In this document: positions 35,428 through 49,000 of the stretch, one piece after another
How the letters are laid out: every line of letters starts with the position of its first letter
Position numbering within the stretch: the stretch's first letter is position 1
Source of the DNA: Chionis minor
Lineage: Eukaryota; Chordata; Aves; Charadriiformes; Chionididae
DNA length: 64,000 nt
Assembly (NCBI GenBank): GCA_013398295.1
Contig: VZSF01002037.1
Coordinates: forward strand, 62,001-126,000
Reading direction: 5' to 3'
Position numbers and translations under genes: made by a program
The notes under the pieces: model-generated
Told to the model about the DNA's origin: nothing
Seen by the model: the letters and a program-made list of their open reading frames with translations, nothing else
Databases searched by the model: none

Positions 35428-38400
35428 CAACTGAGGAGACATAGCATAAAACCACCATATCTCCTGAAGTTTATTTGGAGAATTTAATTCCTCACAGGAC
35501 CTACACGCTGGCCACATGCACTGAGCTGCATTTCAGCACACAAAAAAAGCCCAAAACCAGCATCCCACTTCGGTTTGTTTGCTGTTAGCAACGAGCGGGA
35601 GGGGAGCGCGCAAGAGCACAACCTGCCCACCTACCAGCAATGGTGCCAAAACCTCAGCCCTGGTGGATCTTCTTCCACCTCACCAGAGCAACGTTCTCCT
35701 CACTACCAACTAGCCTGGCCACTGCTCTCCAGTAGGCAGCAAGACAAAACCGACCAGAGCGTGGTCCTTTATATGGAGAAGAGGCAGGAAAGGCGTTGAG
35801 GGGACCAACACTGCGCACTACACATCATCCCTACTCCAGCACTCACGACCTGAGATTTCCACCTTTGGCAAGAATGCGGAGGCCAAATTCTAATGTGTCG
35901 CTTCGGTAACAGGCCGCTAATCAACTTCGCATAGTTAAGAGATAAATCAGAGTGTAAAGGGAGATGGAAACACCCTCCGAGCTGAGCTACAATATGAGGT
36001 CTGCTAAAGAGTAGAAAAATCATTAAAATCCTCAAGAACACGTGGATGCCGTTACATCAAAACGCACAACTCAACATTAACAGTCCTTTTTTCTCGACTG
36101 CACCAAGTATTTTCTAATACTTTACAGATGGGCAACGCACAGACAACATGTATTTTTAGACAACACAGTCTCCTCCAGCCTCAGTGAGAAGCCATCAGAG
36201 CAGTTCCCGCTATATCATAATTAAAAAAATAAATAAAATAAAAGTTTCTGCCACACCCCTGGCTTGCCTATCCTACCCTGATCCAGGGGCAGAACCTCTG
36301 GAGGGCTTCCAGGTTTCAATATAGACCTCCAGTTCCCAGGCAGGCTGCTTTCCAACCTCCAATCTCCGTGCCGCTGACAGCGCTGCCGTTCTGTGCCTCA
36401 GGGCATGGGGAACAGAGTTTGGAAAGAGCTGCATCTGAACGCAAAAATGGCGTGTTTTTCCCCCCCTTCCATCATCAAATTAATCCTTTTGCCTTATTAG
36501 AGCAAACAAAACCAAAAGCTTATGCAATAAAAAGATTCAAAAAACCTTCTAGTCCTAAGAAAAAGATTAATTATTTCTATTTTCTGCCTCCAGCCAAAGC
36601 TTTCTATGAATAACAACACATAAACAGCCACTTTTCTTTACAGAAATTAATTTTATTGTCAAGTACTTGATTCCACCCGTCCGCTAACCAAAGTAGCTAG
36701 GTGCCAGGTTTTCCTTCAAAGCACACGAACAAAAAAAGTTGTGGCTGCAAAAAAAATTAATCAAGTTTAGCAAAGGAGAAAGCAAGAGTTGAAAGCCTCA
36801 GCTTGTAGAGTATTGCAGGCACAATAACAAGAGCATCCTAAGAACTTTAAAAAAAAAATATCATCTAATAACATCAAGAAGAGTAGTCAAATCCCACTTG
36901 GTTTTTCATTTCTCCCAATGCTCTGATTTCAGTTAGTGGAGGAAGCACATTGGAATTTGGCCGAAAAGCCGCGCACTGGCACGGGGCACTTTTGCCATGA
37001 ACCACAGGTACCAGCGTAGACATATATTTACAATGCATGAAACAGTAACGGTTTTAAAAACACGGGTTTCTGGCCCCCAAAGGCATCTGCGCTGTGTTTG
37101 CAAATCACTGCTTCTTGTTGGACATTTTATTTATGTCACCAACACTTATGACACGCTTGAACACAGCTGTTTATGACAGCGTGTTAATGATTTTATGTGG
37201 CGATTACCACAAGGAAATAATCCACTTCTGCAGGAGAAATGGGGTTGCGACAGCTTCCAGTGCAGCAAATGGAGAAGTTACAGGAGTTAAACAAAGATTA
37301 ACTTTCTTTTCATGCAATTACCCTTGCAGTTCAGTTGCAATTTCAGCTATTCACGTCCTTTGCAAAAGGCATATTTAACCTAAATTGCTTTACTACAAGG
37401 AACCTAACAGCTTGAATAACCTGGAAAGCTGTCTGAATGGGAGGAAAATTCAAATCCTCTTGGAAATATTATTCCTGGAGATGCAAGTAATGGTGACGCC
37501 TTAAAAAGGGAAGAAAATGACCATGTATTTTCAGAAGAGATTACATGGAAGGAGAACCACCTAATGGCCACGTTTTTGTAATAGGCAGGTGCTGTAGGAG
37601 AAAGGTAGAAAAGTATTTGAAAATCCTGTTGGTACCTATTGGCACATTTGAATTAGTAGCTCCGTTCAGAAAGTCCAGCTGCAACCTTACACCCAAAGTC
37701 AGGATAACCTGGAGAGCTTTCCCAGTAATAGGTCATCTCGTTGCACCCTCAACTTCCACAAAGTTTTCTCCCTCATTTCTACTTCAAGCAGCAAACACTA
37801 AACCCCAATTCCTCTAGACCAGCTTCTAAGAAGGAATATATTACAGTTAATACCCAAATCTATTTCAGCACCTGAAAAAAGTCAAGTAATTTCATGACAG
37901 AACCCAGGATAAACAAACAGCCTTTGTTGAATTAAGGGACAGAGAAACCCCAGATGTGCTCAGACCACAACACGCCCCCGTGCCTTCCTCCTATATGCAC
38001 GAAACTAAGGTCTGTCACTTCAATAAAACAAATATCTACATATGGAATTCAGAATAAGTTTTCAACTTTACTCACACGGAGAAACCAAGCTCTGCTTATG
38101 CAGTTTATGAAACACATTGACCATGCTCTAACCAGGCTGATGGGACATTCCGGCTGCTGTAGAGGACAAGTGGCCACAAAGACACAGCCTGATTTTTAGG
38201 AGACCACTTTGACAGTTTGCCTCAAGAAAAAAATAACACAATGTTTATTTCCCATTTCTTATCATTGGGGGATTCATCTGGGGGGAAGAATTTCTCGAAG
38301 AAGTTTTCTGCGTTCATTGCGTAGTCACCAAGAACAGCGTATTCTGTGTACATCTACAGCCACGCCCAAAACCAAAATTGAGCCTATGAAAGAATTCTTA

Positions 38401-38528
38401 TGCCTTTGTAGAAACCACAAGCAAGTGCAATTTCTCCAGCAACTCTTCTTAATGGTACATTTACTCTGAGGCCCAAAGTCAGAGTTCAAATGCATTTCCC
38501 TGGACCCCTTCTTCCCTGTATAGTATCC
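35428..38528. other. Intron sequence without recognised gene or repeat
   Basis: AT-rich unique-looking DNA with a short A/T simple patch at 36221-36244. No exon or transposon recognised. Confidence 0.5.
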
Positions 38529-38702
38529 ATCATAGATTGGTTTGGGTTGGAAGTGACCTTTGAAGACCATCTAGTGCCATGGGCAGGGACACCTCCCACT
38601 AGAGCTCCAAGCCCCGTCCAACCTGGCCTTCAACATTTCCAGGGATGGGGCAGCCACAGCTTCTCTGGAGCAACCTGGGCCAGGGGCTCACCACCCTCCA
38701 CT
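38529..38702 (-). mobile_element. CR1 LINE 3' end, shortened-motif group
   Basis: Reads atcatagattggtttgggtt, gggcagggacacctcccact, agagctccaagccccgtcc and agggatggggcagccacagc. About 20 bp between 'actagagc' and 'tccaagcc' are missing relative to sister copies. In sense with DCC. Confidence 0.9.
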
Positions 38703-41700
38703 TTAAAAGTGTCAGGATTCCAGTTCACGCTCAAGGCCAAGCCAACCACCACCCAACGCCACCCCAGGGAGCGCAGCAGAACAACCCATACTTAGACCCT
38801 TTGGGTCCCTACTGCCTAAAATCCCCTTCCACTGAGAACAAGGCCAAAGCAAAACTCCAGCACCTTATGGAGCTCTCGCCTCCTGAGGCACTCCCTACAG
38901 CGTGGGTTTTCTTTTCCTGTTCTCCCAAAGGAGGAGCGCCATCTCCAAAACACGTGGTGCCTCCAGCCCTGCGGTGGTGGAAAGCCAGAGTGAAACCCCC
39001 AGTGGCAACCAGGGAGGCTGGAGGCGCCTTTTCAGGCTGAAAAATCAGGCTGGCAAAGCAGAGCCCAGCCAGCCATCTCTCCAGCTACCTATGCACAGCC
39101 TTTTAATAGCCAGAAACGCAAAGACGATGGAAAAAAAAAAAAGTTCTTTAATATTTCTCCCGGTCCTTGGACAACTTCTTTGCCATCGTGCTTGTACTTA
39201 GAGCAAGTGGCCCATAGCTGAAATGGCTGCACCCATAAAGCTGCTTCGCCACTTCCATAAGGAGGGTAGGGCACCCACTTTAAAACAGAGGTGCTAAACC
39301 TACAATTTAATCCTTATTGCAGTAGCTCAACTGAAGCGGAAGGCAAGGAGGGAAGAAAAAAAGGTGGCAGCCGGGCAGGAGAAATAAAAGATGAAGAGCT
39401 CTTATCAAACTGGCTGGAAAACACGCTCGCGTCTTCTCTTTCCAAGTTTTCCTCTCAGTTGGAGAGTCTCTCACTTTTTTTGGCATTTTTGCTGATGCCC
39501 TTAATTTTTCATTTACACTTCCTTGCAATCCCTCAGAGCTCCAAGACGGAGACAGCAAAAAAAAAAAAGGCTATGGTGATTAACGGTCACCAACTCGTAA
39601 AGAAGGCCCTTGTTCCCATTTACATCAAGCCCTGATATTGATGTTCCCCAGTACAATTTGCAAAACCCAACCTAGCCCCATAGCGGTTAATGCTTCCTCC
39701 CATCACTTGCATCCCAGTGGCCACCTCAGGACATCCTGCCTTCCCTGGGACTTACTTCCAAGCTCTTTGCCTCTCAGAGGCTTTGAATGTCAGAATGAGA
39801 GAGGGAAGTGCTGTTATATCTGCTTTAACTGCAGCAGTCAAGACAGTCACCTTCCACATGCGTGCTCACAGCTGTCGTTTGCAGTCCAGCACCCTCACAT
39901 TTGAAGAAAACAGACTTAAAGAAATTAAGAATTTTGCAAACCTGAAGCCACCAAAACCCAATGGGGTTTTTCCTTTTCCCTCTGACTACGGGCTGCACGG
40001 AACAGCCACCAGTGCAGATTTACGAGCTCCACGGCTTAACTACAAACTTGAATGGAAGCGTCGTAAAGATAAAACACCTCCTCCACCGAGCGACCGTCTC
40101 AGCTATTCCGAGCACATCCCTGTCATCAAACAAGCCTGTAGCACTGCTTGGAGATCTGAAGCTCCGAGGTCAAGGAGAGTGCCCTTGGCAATAGCCCAGA
40201 CGTCCTTTAGCCAAATAAAGGAGAAAATTTGAAGCTAAAAGACCCCATCCCTTGGTCCCTCGCTGCTTTAGCAACTGAGACATTACCCCACGCGATGACC
40301 TGCTTTGTGATACAGGAATACAACTAACAGGCTCCTCACCCCGACAGGTAACATCAGAGCAGCTTCAAGGTTATCATTCTCCAGGCCACAGACCAAATTA
40401 ACATTTAAAAGATGATCTCTGATGTGCTGCTTAATCAGTCCCTTGCTTTGAATCCTCCACTTTCTGTTCCGGCTTTGTGAAATATAATCTTCCAGGGTGT
40501 GTTGGGTTCCCCCCCCCAGTGTTCTGCATCAGTTGCTTCCATTATAGAGCGAGAAGACAAGTCACAGTTCCAAAAGCATTTGACCGGGCCCACCCCTGGA
40601 GCTTTCTTCTTTTTCAAATAAACATTAAGAAACAAGACTTTTGCACACAGACCATTTGAAATCTGTGAATACAGAAATACCCCCATAGTCTCACTGAAAT
40701 TTGGTAGCGGAGCGTTGTAGCTGAACTAAGTCTATTACGACAAAGTGTATTTACGGACACTCCGAGCATACATTTTCTCCGAGGATTTCTTTTTTCCTCC
40801 TTCATCCACAGAGCCTGCATGAATTAGCTTAATGACCAGGCTAATAAGCATTTATTTACACGCTGAGGTAATGCAGAATATACGGCAAAGCTTGATACAG
40901 TTTTATCTGCTTGCACAAAAATACACTAATATGAAGCTTAATATATATTAAAAGGAGAACTGTTGTTGGAATGTTTTTATTATAACTTATGATGTGCCTT
41001 CTGGGGTGCTGAATATTTCATTTTAGCTCTATGAAATTTTGAAAATCTAGCCTCATGCCTGCATTTGATGTTCAGACGTGGAAATAAAAAATTCCTGCTC
41101 CAAGAAAACGTAGACTGCAACAACACAAGAGTGTGCTACGTGGAAGCACTCTTCCATTTTTATATAAAAATGAACATACACTTTTTATATAGGACTTTAT
41201 CATGATGTTCCAAAACCACTGAATTTTTAAATGGTACTACCATGGGATTTTGGACTGTATTGAGGCAAATTCCATTAAAACTCCTCCATATTCATTGAAC
41301 TGTTATGAATACATGGCGACCAGCTGTCTGATTTTGACTTGACAGCTTTAGTTCGATAGAAATAAGGTTTTTAGGGGATTTATGTCTAAGGGTAGCACGT
41401 CCATACCACAGCAGCCCACTGCCTAGAGCCAGAGTGCTCAGAACTTTTCATGGGTGCAATTGAGAAGCAACACCATGAAAAAGGGCTTTATCAGGGTCAG
41501 GTGAGACCCCCGAGTAGATCCATCATCACGTGTGCCCAGAGGTTGATCTGCCCCTCTGGTGTAAAATCCCAGCCAACACCAAAAGAGTAGATGAACCCCT
41601 TTATCCAACCAGACAAGCTGAGTTTCACACGTAGTTCTCATTGCTGAAGAACGAACGATGCGTATTCAACAGATGGGTTCGTCACACCACCTTGCACACT

Positions 41701-42959
41701 TCATGCTCAGACTTTGGCTGTGGATGTTAAACCAACCCTGATGGGATAAGAGAGATGAGAGCACATGTGGATGTTCCTCTCCGCTACCCCTCTGACTACT
41801 AAGGTCTCTAAAAGCACTGTTTATTGACTGGACCCGTTTGACTCCTTTCCCAGCAAAGCTATTGGGAACAGCAGACTAATAGGGAGAACGGCTCTATGGC
41901 TGCCCCAAGCTGATCTTTGCCCGCAGTGCAGGGAAAGGGGCACTCCATCCCCTCCTCCAATGCTCCTAGGCCTTCTCTCGCTTGGGCTCCAGCAAGTGGG
42001 CCAAAGCAAGAGCCAGATTGACCTACCCAACCTCAAAAGAAAACCACTCCTAACGCAGATTCCTCGTAATTGAACCATAAAACACAAGGCAGAGGGCACA
42101 GATCCACAGAGGAAAGAAAAGAGATGTGGTGCTATACCTAGAGACAGAAGCACCACATCGTTGGTACTTTCCATATTTCCCATATATTAGGTTCAACATA
42201 TTTTTCAAGATTCAGGAGCTGCAAAAGCATGGCCAAACACGCTAATTCCCAGAAAATAACAATGTTTTAAGGTGTCTAAAAGAGGTACTCCCAACTCAGA
42301 CATCCTTTTGAACAATCCCAAGAAGTTTGGAAACCACTCTCAGCAGGAGACTCCTGCAGAGAAGACATTGCAAGAAGGTACGTCCCACCACCAGCGTGCT
42401 GCTGGTTTCAACATTCTCCCCAGCAGATGCTTGCTGTCTTTCTGACACTCTCACAACTGTTAAATACGCATCCAAGACGTAGCAGATTTCAGGTTTGCCT
42501 GAGAAATGGTCTGTTTTCCAAAACACAGTGCATTTGAGGAGTCAGCCAAGTGTGGCCCTACAGAACAGGGTTGAAAAGTCTACTCCATCCTGACAGCTAG
42601 AGTACGTCAGAAGCTGTCTACCAACACCCTCTCTCCTGTCCAAGACCTACAGTGCAACCAGCTCATTTGGGCACTTACAAACAAGGTATTCCTACACTGA
42701 ATTTCCAAAGCCCCAGCCACCTTCTGACAGGGTTTCAGTCTGCTGCATCCCGTAGATGCATTTCACAGTCCACACCAGAAGAAAATGCCAAAGAGATACC
42801 CAAGAGGTGCCTGGCTACGGATACGGAACTAAATAAAGCAACGAGAAGTGAGTTTGGGGTATATAACTGTAGAGGCAGAAAGTAAACCAAAATAAAATCA
42901 CTTGTGTTATTAGATTATGTTATCATTAGATTAGATCACCTAGATTTTAAAAAAAAAAA

Positions 42960-43600
42960 CACATGGGGAAGGGATGAGGGGATCAGGGCAGAACACCACG
43001 CGTGAGAAGGAAGAGGAATCCCTCAGGGCAGTGGTGAAGGAACAGTCAAGAAGCAGAGAGGAAAAAAAAACACGAAGAAATGAGCAAAAAGAAATCAATC
43101 CAGCACTGAATCCACGCCAAGCAGAAAAGGGCTAAAAGGGGAGAGTTGAATGGAATATAAACGAGAAAAGGCTCCCAGATTTGGCCAGTTTTGACCAGTC
43201 ATTGTGGAAGAAGTCAGGCTGCAAGAGGGAAACATGAGCCAAGAGAAGGGAGGTTCATGCTTAGACAAAAGGGCAAAGGAAGGCAATAGCTGGAGAGGGC
43301 AAGGACACAGGAATGGACATGAAGGAGAAAGACAGAAGTCAGGTGAGAGGAAGAATCAAAAGGAGGATGAGAAGATAACGAAGAGAGGGAGATACTGAGG
43401 TAAAATACCAAAAGAACAAAAGAGGTGCTGAAAAAGGAAATCCCTCAGAAGAGCTTTAAGCTACAGGCAAGAGGAGCAAAAACAAAAGCAGTATTTCCTT
43501 TTTTTGGAGATGGCAATGCATTTAAGGGGGGAAAGAAAAAAAAAAAAAAAGAGGAGGAGGAAGCAGGAATGGGGGGGATGGGGGGGGAGGGAAAAACCAA
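42960..43600 (+). repeat. Purine-rich low-complexity block
   Basis: The plus strand is strongly biased to A and G for about 600 bp, with many gaag/gaga/aggaa words. It ends in an uninterrupted purine run at 43524-43563 (aaggggggaaag, 15 or so A, then gaggaggaggaag). In the DCC transcript this would be pyrimidine-rich. Confidence 0.75.
43571..43591 (+). other. G-quadruplex-capable run
   Basis: Seven G, then AT, eight G, A and three G, giving at least four G-triplets with short loops. It lies on the non-template-like plus strand of a minus-strand gene, so the transcript carries the C-rich complement. Confidence 0.7.
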
Positions 43601-43844
43601 AAACACCACCACCAAAACACACAAACCCCCCAAACCCCTGACTCCATGAACGAGAACTCTGGGCTGAATTGAAGAGCATCATGACTCAGAAGAGCCTCCA
43701 GCACAAAGAGCGCAGCTCAAATGCACGTGGCAGTGCTCCGAATAAAGCCGCTTCTCGGCAAGACAAAACATTTAGACAGGGGGTTTTTTGTTTTCATATT
43801 TGTTCATTTCTTAAATGCGTTCCCCCTTCCTTGCAGGCCATTTA

Positions 43845-43985
43845 GTAATGCAATAAATTAATTTGTACTTTAGAGTGAACTCTTTAATCCTTTTTGTTCT
43901 CTCCCCTCCCTGTCAAATGCATACGACTGAATTTGCATGCATTAGCATAATGAAACATTAATTACATAGCATTTTGGCTAGGACA
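43845..43985. promoter_or_regulatory. Candidate conserved non-coding element (POU/homeodomain motif cluster)
   Basis: Contains tttagtaatgcaataaatta, a perfect octamer ATTTGCAT at 43931-43938, the overlapping gcattagcataatgaaac, then cattaattacat. Octamer plus TAAT clusters are typical of developmental enhancers in vertebrate neural genes. No conservation data were available, so function is inference only. Confidence 0.3.
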
Positions 43986-45200
43986 AGCACAGAGCTTCCA
44001 TCAATCTCAACTCGCATCAGGAAGGTGAAAACCACTGGCCGGGCTTATCAGGACAGTATAATAGACACAAACACATCAACAGCGCCTGTTGCGGGTGTGA
44101 TTTAAACCCGGCATCCAAACCTCAAAACCACTCAGAAAAGGACAAAGAAAGTAATAAGTATCAATTATGTTAATGATACACAGACAAATTGCTTGCTCCT
44201 GCTTTTGTTAGTAACCAGAGCTGTGTTTGCACTGAAGGATGAGCGGGACTGACCCAGCACATCCCACCCATCGGGGAGGTGGGTTATCACCACCAACATA
44301 TTGGGTGATATGGCTGCCAAAAATCACGCATCCGTACCCTCCAGCAGCCACCTCTGGTCACCTCACAGAGACCGCTTCCAGGATGAAGTTATCCTCTCAT
44401 CTGCAGCCTTCCCAAACGCCTTCACCACATCGGGTCCTATCGTTGTTGCATTGTTGGCTGCCCCCCACCAGGGCAGGTCCGTGGTGTAGAGGGACCAACC
44501 AAAAAACCACCTCACAAGTGTTCCTGCTTAACCATATCCATATCCTTATCCATACCCAAGACTGACATATGCACAAATCAAAGCAGCACCCAAGGTAAGG
44601 CAACAGGAGCTCGGTGGCATCCTCCTCCCATTACCGCGCATACAATATCTTAATTGTAACATTCTCTCTATTCCCATTTAGGAAACAGAGAAAGACCGTT
44701 TCTCATTCAATCCTCGAAATTAAAATTCTCCCACTTCTATTTAGCAAAAGGCTTCTGGGAACAGCAGAATGGTGTTCATTAAGGAAACAAACTGCCGTGC
44801 TAAAATAACGTATGTGAACGTTAAAGAAATAAATGGGGACTTCACTGCAGACGTAGAGCCCTTCCCTCTTTGCACAATGAAAGCACACAGGAAAGCCGAT
44901 AGTGTGCCCCGAATGCATCATTTCAGCTTGTGAAAAACCCAAAAGAATTAAGACCCAAAAAAAAGAGTCTAATCTGAGCATAATCTGAGTCATAAAACAC
45001 CCAACAGCAATTGAGACTGCTATTGAGAGGGATAATCAATGAATATCAAACTGTTCCCATCACGCTCCCTGAATGCATCAGCCTTTCCAGCAGGGAAAAA
45101 ACAAAAAATACTGTTTCATTTCATGATAAATCATGGTTTTTGTGTTGTACTTTTTTAACTCCATGGCTCTCAACTACAGTAACAGAAAAATTGAAGTGCT

Positions 45201-45248
45201 AAACTAGATGACCTCCTGAGGTCCCTTCCAATCCTATTCCACCAGTCC
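45201..45248 (+). mobile_element. CR1 3' tail remnant
   Basis: Reads aaactagatgacctcctgag then gtcccttccaatcctattcc, the last 45-50 bp of a CR1 3' UTR in sense orientation. The octamer tail is eroded. Confidence 0.75.
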
Positions 45249-45599
45249 AACATCAAAAAAAAGTAGCACCCCTCCCAACCCTAGGAATATTCTAGACCTT
45301 CAAAAAAATTAAAACAAAATCATCATCAGCTAGAAAATGAACCTCTCCATCAGGAATTTGTCACATATCACAAGCCCCGGGACAATGGATTTGTCTCCAA
45401 CTGAGCATTAGGTGTGTTTTAGGAGAGATCAAGGCCGATACATGACAGGTCAGATTTTGACCCAAACAGCGATGTTAAATTATTTTACATCCACGAAGCA
45501 TCTGGACCTATATCCTGAAGTCTGAAAGTGACACGATAGAGAGCTTTTCATGAAAACTGCAAAATAAGAGGATGAGCTTTTGTGGCAGATCCATACTCA
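45249..45599. other. Intron sequence between two CR1 fragments
   Basis: Nothing recognised. Confidence 0.5.
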
Positions 45600-46038
45600 G
45601 AAATCCTTAGGGGACTGGAGCATCTTTCTTATGAGGAAAGGCTGAGGGAGTTGGGTCTGTTTAGTCTGGAGAAGAGAAGGCTGAGGGGGGATCTCATCAA
45701 CGTCTACAAATCCTTAAAGGGAGAGTGCCAGGAGGAGCGGGCCAGGCTTTTTCCAGTCGTGCCCAGTGACAGGACAAGAGGGAACGGGCACAAACTTGAC
45801 CACAGGACGTTCCATCTGAAGATGAGGAGGAACTTCTTCCCTTTGAGGGTGGCAGAGCACTGGCAGAGGCTGCCCAGAGAGGTGGTGGAGTCTCCCACTC
45901 TGGAGACATTCCCAACCCACCTGGATGCCATCCTGTGCCACCTGCTGTAGGTGGACCTGCTCTAGCAGGGGGTGGTTGGACTAGATGATCTCCAGACGTC
46001 CCTTCCAACCCCTAACATTATACAATTCTATGATTCTA
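45600..46038 (+). mobile_element. CR1 LINE 3' fragment with open ORF2 C-terminus, 'ccacctacagcagg' group
   Basis: An uninterrupted frame (45582-45950) keeps [56 protein letters not shown] and [16 protein letters not shown] before its stop. This is the natural CR1 ORF2 C-terminus. The 3' UTR ends caattctatgattctata. Absence of stops over 120 codons suggests a relatively young insertion. It is the best preserved copy of its group here. Antisense to DCC. Confidence 0.95.
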
Positions 46039-49000
46039 TAAATAATACTCTCCTCAAATCCCTCAGGAGCTCAATCATTTTTCTGCCCCTTACTTAACCA
46101 CAGCCAAAGGAATCCAACTGTACTCTTAGGTCCCCCTACCGCCAAAGCACTGAGTAAGCGTCAAAGAAGCCCAGAAGCAGCCCAAAGTTTTAAGGTGGAT
46201 ACTTGACCCTGCCAAGACAGAATGTCTTGCTGAATTTGGGCAAGCTAGCCCAAGAAATGGTGGGTGCTGAGGCTCAAAATGCCCAGAAGGTATACATCAG
46301 GTTTGCTGTGCAATTCTGGTTTAACTACGGATACCATTTTCTTTTCTCCCTAGCTGGCTTCCATAACTGAGCAGAGATAAGTCTGCCACTCTTCAAGACC
46401 CTTGAACATCAAGTTCTTCAAGGTGTTGTACAAGTTGGCTTCCAATTCTGAGCCAGTACTTCAAGAATGATCAGGTAAGAGGAGCAGCACAGCACCCAGA
46501 GGAAAACAGGTCTTTCACCCACATAACCATAACAAAATAGCTGCACGAAAAACACAGTTATTAAATACATCTTTTGAGACCAGGAAAAGCTTCGAAGTCA
46601 GAGCATGAAATTCAGTCACTCTTATTAAAACACTGTGCAATAATTGTAAACTTGCACTTAATTTTAAACTTGGAGCAAATAAATCCCAAACACCTTCACA
46701 TCCTATTCCCAGCCCGAGAAGTTTCCTCGTAATAACGTTATTTTTAGAAGTTTGCCAGCTCCAAGGGAAAACAGAAGGAGCAGTCCGACGTTATATTATT
46801 CACTTGAACGAGTTTCCAAATTGGAATCACCAAGATTGCGAAGACGGAATTGTAACTACATGGGAATCCATTCGAAATAATTTCAGATCTGAATATTGCC
46901 ATACGGTCCTGTTGATTTCGATGAAGAAAAGCTACTCATGTGGATAATGCTATGCAGATGGGGCAGTGGCTTTGGGGCCATTTGCCAAGGCTCTGTCTGC
47001 TCTTGGCCACCCCTGCAACTAAATGCCTTTTGATTATAAGTATTTTGAGGAAAAAAAAAAAAAATGTTCTATACCAAAAGTATTCACATCCCTAAGCTAC
47101 GGACTCAGACTTATGCTGTAGTCATATGTCTGACCTATTTCACTGTTTCAGGTTCCGGAAAAATCAGAAATCAAGGCCGTGGCTGAGGGATTTTGGTGGG
47201 TTTTTTTGTTTCATTGTTGTTTTTTTAATTAAAAAGCAGGCTCAAAGTAGATTTAAAAAAAAACACAAACACAAATCCAGGTTTGTAAACCAAAACCACG
47301 GAAAAAACCCACCCCACAGGCACAAGACCATAGGGACAAAGCCTGGCGGACCTTGCTCTTACAATCATGCTTGGTCCAAGGCACCACCCTGAGCACACAG
47401 ACCCTGGAAGTGAAGCCCACATCAGGATAGACGGCGAGTGTCCTCCAGGGAAAACCGGGAATTGCTAAACTGGTCCCAGGGAAGCAACACAGTCCAAAAG
47501 AACATCAAAATGTTTAAAAATAATGTGGGGGTTTTTTTCCCCCTAGATATCCATTCCTGCCTCTGATCACTCTTCCCTTCACATGAAGAAGTTGACTTGC
47601 ACAAAAAACATCACTGACCCCACGGAAGAGGCCTTCCTCCAACTCTACTACTGACTAGGAAGGCTGTTCACTTACTTCCATGATGTTTCAAGCTATACTG
47701 TGGTTTAATAAGCTGTAAAAGGCCTTTAAGCACATAACAACCAAGTGTGCCAAGTGCTTTACGGCCAACAGCCAGTCTCCGCCGCCCCTCACCCAACCCC
47801 AAACCGCTTCTCTTACTTTATACAACAATTTCTACACATCTCTCTGGCCATTAAGGCTGCCTAATTGGTTTCTGCACCCAGTTTGCTCACTCAGACAAAC
47901 CCTGGCCGAGCTGCAGAAAGGCACATTGGCACATCCTGCGGCAAACTCCCACTACCAGCCGGGACAAGACAGGTTTTATTTAACATTTCTCTTTTGTGCT
48001 TTCCAGTTCTCCACCTGATTCGAGCTGGGCAAAGGTTCAATTCACACAATTTCAGAGGGGGGAAAAAAAACACAAATAAGGAAAAAATCTGAACCCTGAG
48101 CTACGCGAGAGGCAGGTAAGAGAACGAAGAATTGTTTGTCAGCGAAGTTGTGAAAAATGATTTACAAACTTCAAAAGACAGTGGAGGGGGGGAGCCCCAG
48201 ACAACATTTCATAACCTTTGCCGTCAGTAACAGCTCCTTTGAAATGCAAATTCCCAAAGAGGCGCATGCTGCGGCTGCAGCGGCGCCTCGAGACCCCAGC
48301 AGCCAGGGAACAGTGTCCCATTGTAGCTGGAGCCCCATGAGCGCACAATACCGACCTTATTCCCCAAACCTCCTCCAGAAAGCAGGGCTGTGGGATTCGG
48401 CAGCCGAGCCAAAGCCATCAGCGTTACCCTGGCTGCCCTGAATACCAATAACCCCCAGGTCTTTTCTCCGGCTGCAAAGTTTCCAAAGTTTCCTGAAACA
48501 ATCTCGGATTGAAAGGCGGTTTTGTCGGCCATGAACCGTGGCGACTCCACCTCGGTGCACTGGTACGACTGGGGACAGCGTCTTTTTTAGGCTAAAATGG
48601 CCAAAATGACAATGCTGAATTGAGAAGCAGCTGCAACTTCTGAAGTCGTCTACTTCACTTTACATCATCCGCGCTAATTAATGGAATTAAAGCCCTCTAG
48701 TCTCCTTGCTATAGCTGCCCACTTAAAACAACATCCCATTCGTGCGCTGAATAACCTGATTAGCAGATGACATCTAAAAATCAACATCACCTTCCTAATC
48801 ATAAGAGGCAGAGAAATATTTCACACCTATCTGAACATATCCAGAAAAAAATCAGATTTAAAGAAAGAAATTAGGTGTACCCAAGAGCATTTAGCTCCCT
48901 GTCGTCAATACACGGGGATGTCTTCTACTCCACGGCGCTTCTAGGGCAGGAAAATTAATTACATAAAGTTCTTTTAAACTCAATTCACAAATTAAAAGCA

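Larger units (their letters stand above)
38703..45200. other. Long intron stretch without recognised gene or transposon
   Basis: Mostly unique-looking. Features noted separately are a purine-rich block (42960-43600) with a G-quadruplex-capable run, and a TAAT/octamer cluster (43845-43985). Open frames of up to 181 codons (39690-40232, plus strand) have no recognisable domain. Confidence 0.5.

Noticed and set aside
39690..40232. Open plus-strand frame of 181 codons
   Set aside because: No domain, signal peptide or family resemblance; composition like surrounding intron; no splice-site or promoter context.
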